Part shown: positions 20,090-28,302 of the stretch, in pieces
Numbering within the stretch: the stretch's first letter is position 1
Layout of the letters: each line of letters begins with the position of its first letter
From: Betaproteobacteria bacterium
GTDB taxonomy: Bacteria; Pseudomonadota; Gammaproteobacteria; Burkholderiales; Casimicrobiaceae
Length of the DNA: 64,000 nt
Direction of reading: 5' to 3'
NCBI GenBank assembly: GCA_013298145.1
Contig: JAAFJO010000001.1
Location: 1 to 64,000 of the forward strand
Notes under the pieces: generated by a model
Databases searched by the model: none
The model's input: the letters and a program-made list of their open reading frames with translations, nothing else
Told to the model about the DNA's origin: nothing
Made by a program: the position numbers and the translations under genes

Positions 20090-20151
20090 CAGATAACTGC
20101 TCTCGCAGCATTCCCGCCGCGTCAAAATTACCCGAGTTTCACACTTAGCTC

Positions 20152-20173
20152 ACTGTCTTGAAAAACGGGGACA
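20152..20173. repeat. Right terminal inverted repeat of the IS
   Basis: This is the partner of 18804-18825. On the minus strand it begins TGTCCCCGTTTTTC and ends AGACAGT. Confidence 0.75.
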
Positions 20174-20244
20174 CTTCTGAAATATGCGGGCTACCCCCCC
20201 CGAAGCTCACGCGCCTCATGCCAGCCGGGCAACGACGATTAACG

Positions 20245-20265
20245 GTGCGACACAAAATGTCGCAC
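20245..20265. promoter_or_regulatory. Palindromic operator before the DUF2779-WYL operon
   Basis: The perfect arms GTGCGACA and TGTCGCAC are separated by 5 bases, ending 19 bases before the DUF2779 start. The same pattern, read on the other strand, occurs at 25991-26011 before the AAA+ gene. The WYL regulator encoded in this operon is the most likely binder (inference). Confidence 0.7.
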
Positions 20266-20284
20266 CCTGCGCTACGCTTGCAAG

Positions 20285-21856
20285 ATGCTTGCATTTCTAT
20301 CCAAATCGAAGCTCATTTCCTTTCGTATCTGCCCAAAGCGCTTATGGCTTGACGTCAATCGACCATCGCTCCGAGAAACAGACAACGCCCTGGCCCGAAG
20401 TTTCGATGCGGGCCACCACGTGGGGGATGTGGCGCGGCAGCTCTACGATACTCGCCAGCGCGGCACGCTTATCGACATTAAAGCGCTTGGCTTAGCGGAT
20501 GCCCTGAAGCAAAGCGAAGCATTGCTCAGCGCGCCCAAACCGAAACCTGTATTTGAGGCGGGATTCGCCGCCGCAGGCGTGATCGCGTTCGCGGACGTGA
20601 TGCTGCCGACAGCAGTGGAGGGCAAGAAACATCCGCGAGCGCAAAACACTAGCTGGCGGATGATCGAGGTGAAATCGTCCACGGTACTCAAGGACTATCA
20701 CCGCGATGACGTAGCCATCCAAACCTTCGCCGCGTTGCAGTCGGGCGTCGCGATCACAGCGGTTGCCGTAGCGCACCTCAACAAGGGTTGGGTATATCCC
20801 GGCGACGGCAACTACCAAGGTCTGTTGTGTGAGGTGGATCTCACTGCCGAGGTCACGGCTCGCCAATCTGACGTAGCCGACTGGGTCTCCGCTGCACATC
20901 GCTTTGCACAGCGTAAACGCGAGCCGCGTCAGCTGATGGGAACCCAGTGCACCGAGCCTTTCGAATGCGGCTATCGTGCGTATTGCGAGACGCTCGCACC
21001 GCCCACCAAAGCGGCGAAATACCCGGTGACATGGCTGCCGCAAGTGCGAGCAACCGCGTTAAAGGCGCGTATCGCGGAACTAGCGGAGCGTCCACGCGAA
21101 CCCGACATGCGCGACATTGACGACGCCTTGCTCAACACGCAGCAGCTGCGGGTGAAAGCGGCAACCCTTGCCAACAAAGTTGTATTTGAGCAGCGAAAGA
21201 GTCGCGCTGCGCTGGCGCAGTACGGCGAGGCACCCACCTTTCTTGATTTTGAAACCATCGCATTCGCCGTACCGAGATGGGTGGGCACAATGCCGTGGCA
21301 GCAAGTGCCATTTCAGTTCGCCGCGCACCGCGTAGAGGCAAACGGTGCCCTCACCGAGCACCACCACCTCGACTTAACGGGTGAAGATCCGCGCCCTTAC
21401 CTTGCGCGCGCCCTAGTTCGCACGTTTGGCGGACCCAACCGCGCCCGCCCAGTCTTTGCCTACAACGCGGGCTTTGAGCGTTCTTGCTTGGAGCAACTCG
21501 CCACCGCTGTGCCACGCCATCGTAGTGCGCTGCTTGATATCGCAGCGCGGCTAGTGGATCTGCTGCCGTTGACGCGCGACCACTATTACCACCCCGCACA
21601 GCGCGGCAGCTGGAGCATCAAACAGGTGCTACCCACTATCGCACGCGCGCTGGACTATCAGAGGCTAGACGGAGTTCAGCACGGTCAGGCCGCGCAGGAA
21701 GCTTACCTCGAAGCCATTGATGAAAGCACGGGTGCGTCGCGTCGCGCTCAGATTGATATTCAGCTTCGTGCCTACTGCGCACTCGATAGCTATGCGATGG
21801 TCGCGCTCTGGGCGAAGCTGGCTGGGCAAAAACTTCCCGCGCTAATCACTCGGTAA
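20285..21856 (+). CDS. DUF2779 protein: Cas4/RecB-like nuclease plus DnaQ-like domain
   Basis: The protein is 523 residues. The N-terminal half looks like a Cas4/AddB-type PD-(D/E)XK nuclease: one Cys in ICPKRLW, the EVK motif in MIEVKSST, and three further Cys in CTEPFECGYRAYC, which could bind an Fe-S cluster. The C-terminal half has exonuclease-like acidic motifs: FLDFETIAF, FAYNAGFERS and YCALDSYAMVALW. Dual nuclease proteins of this family (DUF2779) are widespread but poorly characterised. The gene stands 40 bases before the start of the WYL regulator frame end-to-start (16 bases apart) and behind a palindromic operator. It probably degrades or processes DNA; the RNase-H-like half could act on RNA. 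Its link to the AAA+ pair is suggested by shared regulation. Confidence 0.8.
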   Translation: MLAFLSKSKLISFRICPKRLWLDVNRPSLRETDNALARSFDAGHHVGDVARQLYDTRQRGTLIDIKALGLADALKQSEALLSAPKPKPVFEAGFAAAGVIAFADVMLPTAVEGKKHPRAQNTSWRMIEVKSSTVLKDYHRDDVAIQTFAALQSGVAITAVAVAHLNKGWVYPGDGNYQGLLCEVDLTAEVTARQSDVADWVSAAHRFAQRKREPRQLMGTQCTEPFECGYRAYCETLAPPTKAAKYPVTWLPQVRATALKARIAELAERPREPDMRDIDDALLNTQQLRVKAATLANKVVFEQRKSRAALAQYGEAPTFLDFETIAFAVPRWVGTMPWQQVPFQFAAHRVEANGALTEHHHLDLTGEDPRPYLARALVRTFGGPNRARPVFAYNAGFERSCLEQLATAVPRHRSALLDIAARLVDLLPLTRDHYYHPAQRGSWSIKQVLPTIARALDYQRLDGVQHGQAAQEAYLEAIDESTGASRRAQIDIQLRAYCALDSYAMVALWAKLAGQKLPALITR

Positions 21857-21872
21857 AAACGGAGTAGTGGCT

Positions 21873-22838
21873 ATGCCTCAACGTCCTTCAGGCCTCGAAA
21901 CGCTTCAGCTCGCATTACAACTCTTGCGAAATATTCCGCGTAACCGTTTCGTTACGTCGCGCGAAATGCAAGAGCGGCTAGCCACTAATGGTGTTGAACG
22001 CGATCTGCGTACCTTGCAGCGGCAACTCGACATGCTTGCTGACGCGTTTGATATCGAACGTGACATCCGCAGTAAACCCTTCGGCTACAAATGGAAGCCG
22101 CACGCAGAAACGCTCTCGCTGCCGGGGTTGAGCGCCTCCGAATCGCTGCTGTTCGCGCTCGGGCAAGCCCACCTTTCACACCTTCTGCCGACGCGCGCAG
22201 CTCGAGAAATGCGCGGCTTCTTTGAGCAAGCAGAGGACACCCTTCGTCGTCTTGAACTCAACGGTGGGAAGCCTGCTGTATCTCGTGAACGCGCTTGGCT
22301 CAAAAAAGTCCGCGTGGTGCCAGTGACGCAGCCCCTGTTGCCACCTAAGATTCGCGATGGTGTGTTCGACGCGGTGAGCAACGCGCTGTTTAACGATCAT
22401 TGGCTTTCGGTGGACTACGTGAACGCGAGCGGCAAAAAAGTGCGCGCCCGCGTCATGCCGCTGGGGCTTGCGCAACAGGGCGTGCGCATGTTTCTAGTGT
22501 GTCGATTTGAAGGCTATGAAGAGGAGCGCACCCTCGCCCTACATCGCATCCAATCAGCGCGGGAGAGCAGCGAATCGTTTCAACGCCCCGCTGAGTTCGA
22601 TCTTGAGCGCTTTGACAAGGAAGGCCGCTTTGGCTTCGGCGAGGGCAAGCGCATCCACGTGCGACTTGCCGTTTCCGATGCGCTGCGCCTGATCCTCGAA
22701 GAAACACCGCTTGCGGAAGATCAAGTCATCCGGCGTGTGCGCGGAAAAAACATCGTGACTGCTACGGTTGTCGAATCACAACAGTGGTATTGGTGGTTGA
22801 GGGGGCAGGGGGAGGAGGTGGAACTTGCAACACCCTGA
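21873..22838 (+). CDS. WYL-domain transcriptional regulator
   Basis: The protein is 321 residues. An N-terminal winged helix-turn-helix (MQERLATNGVERDLRTLQRQ) is followed by a linker and a WYL domain with LSVDYVNASGKKVRARVMPLGL, RMFLVCRFEGYEEERTLALHR and a C-terminal WCX-like extension ending QQWYWWLRG. WYL proteins bind ligands, often nucleic acid or nucleotides, and commonly repress defence operons until phage attack. I chose the ATG at 21873, 8 bases after GGAG, over the GTG at 21867 that lies too close to it. It is cotranscribed with the DUF2779 gene and probably binds the palindromes at 20245 and 25991. Confidence 0.88.
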   Translation: MPQRPSGLETLQLALQLLRNIPRNRFVTSREMQERLATNGVERDLRTLQRQLDMLADAFDIERDIRSKPFGYKWKPHAETLSLPGLSASESLLFALGQAHLSHLLPTRAAREMRGFFEQAEDTLRRLELNGGKPAVSRERAWLKKVRVVPVTQPLLPPKIRDGVFDAVSNALFNDHWLSVDYVNASGKKVRARVMPLGLAQQGVRMFLVCRFEGYEEERTLALHRIQSARESSESFQRPAEFDLERFDKEGRFGFGEGKRIHVRLAVSDALRLILEETPLAEDQVIRRVRGKNIVTATVVESQQWYWWLRGQGEEVELATP

Positions 22839-22856
22839 GAGCTAGCCAGTTCGCGC

Positions 22857-23507
22857 TCAAAAGGATAATTTGTATAGGGCTGCTCCGTCGTAGTAGTCGC
22901 GACTGTCATCCGTCTCGTAAGGTTTTGAAGGGACTTTCTCGCCGACAAACTGGAAGTCTGGGCTAAGTTTTTGCAATGCGTCTCCATACTGTTGGAATCG
23001 CTTAGCCAAGGTTTCTCGCCCTTGAACTTCCTTGGACAACTCGCGATTCCGGTAGGCATGGCTGTACACAAGCAAGTAACCCGAACGCAAACCTATCCGC
23101 CTTGCCTCCTTTGAATATGCCAATAATTTTTCGCCGTCTTTTTTTACAGAGTTGCCTTGCGCATAGGTCATTTTTAGCTCAACAATGCAACGCGGACTTT
23201 CGTTAGCCCACCAAAGAAGCAGATCAAAGCGCTGCTGTTCGTTGACATTTAAGGGGCGTCCCACCAATCGGTCCACGCTGTGATCCCGTTGAATCGCCTT
23301 GGGCGAGCATTCTGGGTACACACAACAGGATTTGTTGATGCTGCTAAGGTGCATGGCGAGCGCTGAGGACAGAAAGACCTCCGGGGCGTGCCAGAGACCG
23401 TAGCCAGTCATCTTGGAATAAGTCCTTTTTGCGACAAATACCCCGTCAATAAGTTGCTTTTCGAGTTTGATCATTTTGCGCTTCAAGGTTTGTTGTGTGC
23501 TGAACAT
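22857..23507 (-). CDS. Putative PD-(D/E)XK nuclease-like protein
   Basis: The protein is 216 residues and not assigned to a named family. A possible nuclease site is visible: RFDLLLWW followed by RCIVELKM, the spacing and hydrophobic pattern of a D...ExK core, with a later GYLLVYSH strand. It is convergent with the WYL gene (18 bases apart) and starts 57 bases after the AAA+ ATPase stop, so it is probably the second gene of an ATPase-nuclease pair. The start is uncertain: 23507 or 23474, neither with a strong ribosome binding site. The nuclease call rests on motif shape only. Confidence 0.6.
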   Translation of the reverse strand: MFSTQQTLKRKMIKLEKQLIDGVFVAKRTYSKMTGYGLWHAPEVFLSSALAMHLSSINKSCCVYPECSPKAIQRDHSVDRLVGRPLNVNEQQRFDLLLWWANESPRCIVELKMTYAQGNSVKKDGEKLLAYSKEARRIGLRSGYLLVYSHAYRNRELSKEVQGRETLAKRFQQYGDALQKLSPDFQFVGEKVPSKPYETDDSRDYYDGAALYKLSF

Positions 23508-23564
23508 TAGATCATCGGCAGCCCCTGCCGCCGTTATGGCACGGGTTCTACTTTCAGTAGGCCC

Positions 23565-25946
23565 TCAAAATCCGATCCGTCGCGTAAAGGCGCTGCTTCG
23601 CACGCTGGCTTCACGCTGTAGTTGCCTAACAATATCGGACCACACCACTCCTTCCGAAAAGTCGCGTAACTGCCTCGCCACGGAAGCAAAATCCCCCAGC
23701 GTAAAACCTTCCAGCGATCCGATGTTGCATTGCTTTTGCCACTCATCGAGATCAGCAACCAGCGCCAGCAGCACTCGCCGACACTGCGCCGCTGTCAGCG
23801 GCAAAAACTCCAGCTTGTAGGCGAACCGCCGTAGCGCCGCTTTGTCGATCACATCGATTAAATTGGTGGCGGCGATGAAGATGCCGTCGAAGCGCTCCAT
23901 GGCCTGCAATAGTTCATTGACTTGGCTGCGCTCCCAACTGTGCTGTACATGCTGACGGTCGTAAAGAAAACTATCAGCTTCGTCAAGCAGGAGTACGGCG
24001 TTTTCAGCGCGCGCCTCGGCGAACATGTCGCGCAGATTGCGCTCGGTTTCTCCGATCCATTTGCTTTGTAGATCAGAGGCGCGTCGGTAGAGCAGCGGCT
24101 TATCCAGTTGCGTAGCAACGTACTCGGCGAAGCTCGTTTTTCCGGTACCTGGCGCTCCATAAAGACAGAGGCTCATCGGGCGGCCCGTTCGAAGCACATC
24201 GATTAGGGCATCTGTTTGTAGGCTGCCCGCGATATTGATGAGCGTTGGGTCGTATGCCAATGAGTTGAGCCGCGCGTCAACATGATCGCTTAATCCCGCT
24301 GCTGCCAGCCCGGCTTGAAGACTTCGCTCGGCAAGGCGTTGTTGAAGCGCTTCCTTTCCATTGGGGGAAGCGCAGGTTTCATCGCACGCAAGTCGAGCAA
24401 AGCGAAGCGCCGATGCCATGGCGGCGGGGCTCGCGTCAGCGTAGCGCGCAAGCGGTGTAGCCACAGCGGTGGCAATGCCTTGAGCTTCCGCTTGTCGAGT
24501 TGCAATACGCTCACGAATACGCTCACTTGGGCGGCGCATCTGCAAATGGAAACTAAAGCGACGCAGGTATGCGGGGTCAATCTGCGAGATAGCGTTGCTG
24601 ATCCAAATGATGGGCACGGGTGTGTTTTCGAGTAACTGGTTGATCCAGCCCTTCCGCGGCTGAGATGCCGATGGTTTTCCTAGACCAAAATCGAAGCTAA
24701 AAAGTGGATTGACCTGCGGAAAGGCATCCTCTGCCTCATCAAACACCAGTGCGGCGCGATCTTTTCCACCTAGCAATTGTTGCGAGCTGCGTACGCTGCC
24801 CAGACGGTCATTGAGCGCGTTGGTTGACGGCATATCATCATCGCGATCATGTACAGGTACCTCGTATCCGTGTAACCCAGCCGCTTGCAGCAACCAACGT
24901 ACAAATTCGGTTTTTCCCGTGCCTGGTGGTCCATAAACAAGAACGTTGACGCCCGGTTCGCGAACATTTGCGCTTTGGCTGAGAAATCGGATCAAGGCAT
25001 CAGCATCGGCGCGAAGATGGTTAAAGTCATCGCTATCCAAAGTGGGCGTGGGGCTTGGCTGATAAAGCGCATCGGTCAAACGCGTCATTGTGAATTCAGC
25101 GGTTGAGCTAGTCAGCAGCGGTGTTACCGCGGGGTGTAGCAACGGCGGATCATCAAACGCAGGAAACGGCCCGTTTCCATGTTGATAGTAGAAGCGTACC
25201 AATCCCGATTGATAAAGCGGGCTGCGCGCGGCCAAACTTGTGCGTAACGTTCGACGATCAAATGGCAACACCATGTTGTAAGCGCGACCAACATCCTGCT
25301 CGGCATAGGGGAGCGCACGAAGCATGCGGTAGCACCACTCGTACTCGGTTGCATGCCAGGTCAAACGCGTGATTGCGGTATCAACCGGAGACCAATCAAA
25401 CCAAGCGCTCAAGTGCTGTATGCGCTCCATGATCACTGTTTCGGCGGCGTCACGTTTTCGGTTGGCAGCTTCAAGCGATGTCAAAAGCACGCGACGCATC
25501 CAATCTGGCGCCGACATCCGCAATGCCATTAGCGCTGCGTCGTATGAACGCGGGTGTTTGCTAAGCGCGGCATCAACAGCATGCAGGGTGCCGTGGTCGC
25601 CCGCCGCTACTTTTGCTCGCCCGATGTGGCGGTAGCGCCCACCCGCTCGGAGAAATGTTGGCAGCGTATGCGACTCAGCCTCAGATTCATCCGCGTCGCG
25701 GCGAAACGCAGCGCGAACGTGTTTGAGCGCGTCGTTAGGCCAGACGATCTGGCCGATGAGCAGCGTAAACAGCCGTTCATCGATCAGCGCCTCAACCCCG
25801 CTCACATCGGTAAGAAGAAGATGTAGCAGGTAGGGAGCGCAGATAATCGCGTCGTTCGCTAGAGGCGTGGCTGTATGCTCTGCGAGCACCATCAACTCGT
25901 CCGTTTGGACGCGACTCGTACGCTGAAGGATAGATAGATCGGACAT
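23565..25946 (-). CDS. Two-domain AAA+ ATPase
   Basis: The protein is 793 residues. An unrecognised N-terminal region of about 320 residues is followed by two AAA+ modules. D1 has Walker A YGPPGTGKTEF near residue 337 and Walker B ALVFDEAEDAF. D2 has YGAPGTGKTSF near 595, Walker B LLLDEADSFLYDR, a sensor-1-like AATNLIDVID and an RRF arginine finger. The layout is Cdc48/ClpB-like in outline, but the N-terminal part is not that of those chaperones. It may remodel a target or gate the nuclease encoded next. A palindromic operator lies 45-65 bases before its ATG, so it is likely regulated with the DUF2779-WYL operon. Defence function is inferred from context. Confidence 0.85.
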   Translation of the reverse strand: MSDLSILQRTSRVQTDELMVLAEHTATPLANDAIICAPYLLHLLLTDVSGVEALIDERLFTLLIGQIVWPNDALKHVRAAFRRDADESEAESHTLPTFLRAGGRYRHIGRAKVAAGDHGTLHAVDAALSKHPRSYDAALMALRMSAPDWMRRVLLTSLEAANRKRDAAETVIMERIQHLSAWFDWSPVDTAITRLTWHATEYEWCYRMLRALPYAEQDVGRAYNMVLPFDRRTLRTSLAARSPLYQSGLVRFYYQHGNGPFPAFDDPPLLHPAVTPLLTSSTAEFTMTRLTDALYQPSPTPTLDSDDFNHLRADADALIRFLSQSANVREPGVNVLVYGPPGTGKTEFVRWLLQAAGLHGYEVPVHDRDDDMPSTNALNDRLGSVRSSQQLLGGKDRAALVFDEAEDAFPQVNPLFSFDFGLGKPSASQPRKGWINQLLENTPVPIIWISNAISQIDPAYLRRFSFHLQMRRPSERIRERIATRQAEAQGIATAVATPLARYADASPAAMASALRFARLACDETCASPNGKEALQQRLAERSLQAGLAAAGLSDHVDARLNSLAYDPTLINIAGSLQTDALIDVLRTGRPMSLCLYGAPGTGKTSFAEYVATQLDKPLLYRRASDLQSKWIGETERNLRDMFAEARAENAVLLLDEADSFLYDRQHVQHSWERSQVNELLQAMERFDGIFIAATNLIDVIDKAALRRFAYKLEFLPLTAAQCRRVLLALVADLDEWQKQCNIGSLEGFTLGDFASVARQLRDFSEGVVWSDIVRQLQREASVRSSAFTRRIGF

Positions 25947-25990
25947 GCAGGGCCTCTAGAATCGTAGGTAAGACGCGAGTGTGTGCACCG

Positions 25991-26011
25991 CTGCGACGAA
26001 ATGTGTCGCAC
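25991..26011. promoter_or_regulatory. Second copy of the palindromic operator, before the AAA+ gene
   Basis: On the minus strand it reads GTGCGACACA, five variable bases, then TCGCAG. It matches 16 of 21 positions of the site at 20245-20265, including all of the first ten and the TCGCA arm. It is 45-65 bases upstream of the AAA+ start, where a promoter would lie. Confidence 0.7.
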
Positions 26012-26052
26012 GACGGGTGGCGTGATCGATGACCCGAACGCAATTGACCGAA

Positions 26053-26180
26053 GAAAACCTCTACACAACGTAGCCAAAGCCCGTCGAACGAGAAAATTCG
26101 AAAAAACACCGCTGCCTGCGTAAGTGCGTGAGGATTTTTGACGAGGCATCACGGGCTCGCCTGGGATATGCAGAGGTCTT
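26053..26180. repeat. Degenerate copy of a palindromic MITE-like repeat
   Basis: This stretch matches the repeat at 58343-58487 in its outer and central parts: ACACAACGTAG, AGCCCGTC, GTGAGGATTTTT, TCACGGGCTCGC and a terminal AGAGGTCTT. It is shorter and its terminal inverted repeats have lost several bases. Confidence 0.7.
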
Positions 26181-26224
26181 CAAGGTGCTTTAAAGATCGT
26201 GCCTAAAGCTTTAGCGAGACATCG

Positions 26225-26336
26225 ATGAGTACGCCTGATCACCCTATTACACCTGCGATTCGCATGCTGCGCGAACACAGAATCGCCTTTACCGCGCATT
26301 TGTACGACTACGTTGAACACGGTGGTACTGTCTATT
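26225..26336 (+). pseudogene. 5' fragment of a YbaK/EbsC-type aminoacyl-tRNA deacylase gene
   Basis: The first about 37 codons (TPAIRMLREHRIAF, then HLYDYVEHGGT) match the conserved N-terminus of Cys-tRNA(Pro) deacylases of the YbaK/EbsC group. After that the similarity stops abruptly, so the catalytic core is missing. In a different frame, up to a stop at 26467-26469, there is what looks like the tail of another protein. The gene was truncated by recombination near the island's right end. Confidence 0.75.
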
Positions 26337-26610
26337 GGGCTAGAACGTTCCCGTTCGAACCAAAGCAAAGCTCAAAGCGACTGCCACGGAGCACATGCAG
26401 ATGCTTGAGCAAAACCCCAGTCGCGTGCACTCTTACCTCCGAGACCTTCGCGTGGCGTACGCGGCTTGACACTTCATCGTGCCGGATCGATAAGTGACCA
26501 GCTCGGGACAAGCAACAAGTGATATCAAGCGTACTGGAGTCAACCGCCGCTGCGGCAACACTTCGACGTTTCAATGAAGGCGCGTTTGCCCGATCTGGAG
26601 ATTCCTAGGC

Positions 26611-26683
26611 GTTAGACAAATGTCAAATTCGCAGACGGATATTGCGGGCTCCTGCGCAATTCCCGTCAGCAGATTTGTCTAAC
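26611..26683. repeat. Nested inverted repeat left of the tRNA fragment
   Basis: The outer arms GTTAGACAAAT and ATTTGTCTAAC (11 bases, perfect) enclose an inner ATTGCG / CGCAAT pair at 26641-26660. It stands 42 bases before the tRNA-Lys fragment, where integrase arm sites or remnants of another element might lie. No gene is associated. Confidence 0.6.
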
Positions 26684-26724
26684 AATTTTGAGCCTAAGTT
26701 GTTGATTTATCTACGACTGCGGCA

Positions 26725-26772
26725 GGACTTTTAATCCGTTGGTCGGCGGTTCGAGCCCGCCACGTCCTACCA
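26725..26772 (+). tRNA. 3' fragment of tRNA-Lys(TTT): putative att site
   Basis: The sequence runs from the anticodon arm (loop CTTTTAA, anticodon TTT) through the variable loop GTTGGTC and a perfect T arm (GGCGG / CCGCC around TTCGAGC) to the acceptor strand and CCA. The 5' half of a tRNA is absent, and the 5' anticodon stem fails to pair in its outer two positions. This is what an integrase leaves at the distal end of an island when it uses the tRNA 3' end. The complete gene should lie at the other end, left of this window. A terminator follows. Confidence 0.8.
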
Positions 26773-26802
26773 AGAATTACTCAATAAAAATAACAGCCTA
26801 CA

Positions 26803-26835
26803 AAGCCTCGTCGAGAAATCGGCGGGGCTTTTTTG
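26803..26835 (+). terminator. Rho-independent terminator after the tRNA fragment
   Basis: The stem AAGCCTCG / CGGGGCTT is followed by TTTTTT. It probably served the original tRNA gene, so sequence right of the att site is native chromosome. Confidence 0.75.
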
Positions 26836-27087
26836 TTTTCTTATCTTGATCTTGGAACGGCTAATACCGGGCAACTACAACGGAGTTATCGGCTCACTGC
26901 ATTACAGAGCGCTGAAACAGCGGTTGTGTCAACAGAGCATATGTGCCTGTCGTCCTGAGCGCAATCCGGACATCTACTCGCCTACCAATGAGCGTCCTGT
27001 AGATGACGACCGATAGCATCGCAGCGTCACCTCCCTATCGGCATTGAGTCCTACACGGAAAACCGCTGCCCTCTCACGCTGAGCGGA

Positions 27088-28302
27088 TTGCTTGCGCTGC
27101 ATCATCTGCGCTTGCAATCGTGGGTGGATATCGTGGTGTTTTTTCAAAACGAACAGGGCGAGGAGGCGGCGCCAGCGCCCGCAGCGACGCAAACGAATGG
27201 GAGGAGTGCGCCCGCAACATCTCGACCTGTTGATGTCGCCATCATCTTGACCGCCATCGTTATCGTGCTTGGTGCGCTCAAACAGGCGGCCAGTTTTTTC
27301 ATTCCAGTAGTGGCGGGCATTTTTTTAGCCTACGCGTTGTCGCCAATAGTCAATAAGTTATCGAACTTCGTACGTCGAAGCGTTGCTGTCACGCTTGTGA
27401 TTTTTAGCGTGGGCGCGTGTGTGGCACTAGTCGGTTACATCGTTTGGGGGCAAGCGGTATCGATGCTCGATCAATTGCCGAAAGCGACACCGACGTTGAA
27501 GCGTGAACTGAAACTAATTTCAGGCGCCGAACGTTCCGTCATCAGCAAAGTGGGTGATGCAGCAAAGGCGGTCACACAAGCGGTTTCATTGGATGAGGCG
27601 TCACCGCCGCCGAAAAAAGCGCTCGCTACGTTCGAAAAGAAACCCGAATCTAAGCTCGATCTCACTGCTGCGATCATTGTTGGCGGTCTCACGGCTACCT
27701 CGGTAATAGGAGGCTTGGCTAGCAGCTTTTTGCTTGCTTTCTTCGTATTGCTAGCGGGCGATAGATTCCGGCGAAAGACCTTGCGACTTTTCAAAGGCAG
27801 GTTGGAACACAAAAATCTGACTCAGAAAGTATTGGACGAAGTCGACGAGGCGGTTCAAAGATATCTCGGATCGCTAATCGTTACTAACGCCATTCTAGGT
27901 GTGGCAACTGCGGTAGCGTTGCTTGCTATTGGGCTGCAGAATGCGCTTGTATGGGGTGCGCTCTCGGCACTATTTCACGTCATCCCGTACATGGGACCAA
28001 TTCTGATTGCTATAGGCGTTTTTCTTTCCGCGCTCGTGCAGTGGGAGTCGTTAGGGTGGGCAATCGCAGCATCGCTTATTACGGTTGCAATTGCATTTTT
28101 AGTCGGCATGGTTTTGCAAACCCTTGTGATGGGAAGGCAGGCTGCGATTAACGCATCGGCAATGTTCGTCGGTGTTTTATTTTTTGGTTGGCTATGGGGC
28201 GCGGTAGGCTTACTGCTCGCTGTCCCGATATTGGTTGTGATTCGTGTCGTGCTCGAAAGATTTAACGAAGGTAATGTCATAGCCACCTATCTCGCCGAAT
28301 AG
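27088..28302 (+). CDS. AI-2E family transporter (PerM/TqsA-like)
   Basis: The protein is up to 404 residues and an integral membrane protein of the AI-2E/UPF0118 family. Typical features are an early hydrophobic pair around IILTAIVIVLGAL and FFIPVVAGIFLAYALSPIV, a cytosolic loop near residue 150, and a C-terminal block with YMGPILIAIGVFLSALV and LVMGRQAAINASAMFVGVLF. Members export small molecules or act as antiporters; the name does not prove an autoinducer substrate. The start is unsure: 27088 is a TTG, and a later GTG is possible. It stands alone, first gene of the native chromosome after the island. Confidence 0.8.
   Translation: MLALHHLRLQSWVDIVVFFQNEQGEEAAPAPAATQTNGRSAPATSRPVDVAIILTAIVIVLGALKQAASFFIPVVAGIFLAYALSPIVNKLSNFVRRSVAVTLVIFSVGACVALVGYIVWGQAVSMLDQLPKATPTLKRELKLISGAERSVISKVGDAAKAVTQAVSLDEASPPPKKALATFEKKPESKLDLTAAIIVGGLTATSVIGGLASSFLLAFFVLLAGDRFRRKTLRLFKGRLEHKNLTQKVLDEVDEAVQRYLGSLIVTNAILGVATAVALLAIGLQNALVWGALSALFHVIPYMGPILIAIGVFLSALVQWESLGWAIAASLITVAIAFLVGMVLQTLVMGRQAAINASAMFVGVLFFGWLWGAVGLLLAVPILVVIRVVLERFNEGNVIATYLAE

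Larger units (their letters stand above)
18804..20173 (-). mobile_element. Decayed IS3-family insertion sequence
   Basis: The element is about 1.37 kb, with orfA and orfB overlapping by ATGA. Its ends are imperfect 22-bp inverted repeats (18804-18825 and 20152-20173) that agree at 16 positions, sharing CCCGTT and AGACAGT. Weak similarity extends 5 bases further out on both sides. I see no target duplication, so the insertion may be old or the flanks changed. Both open reading frames carry an in-frame TGA, so it cannot move by itself. It separates the helicase operon from the WYL-controlled region. Confidence 0.85.

Noticed and set aside
26611..26690. attC-like integron site (GTTAGAC and GTCTAAC core-type boxes)
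   Set aside because: The boxes are in the wrong order and orientation for an attC hairpin, and no integron integrase or cassette is near.
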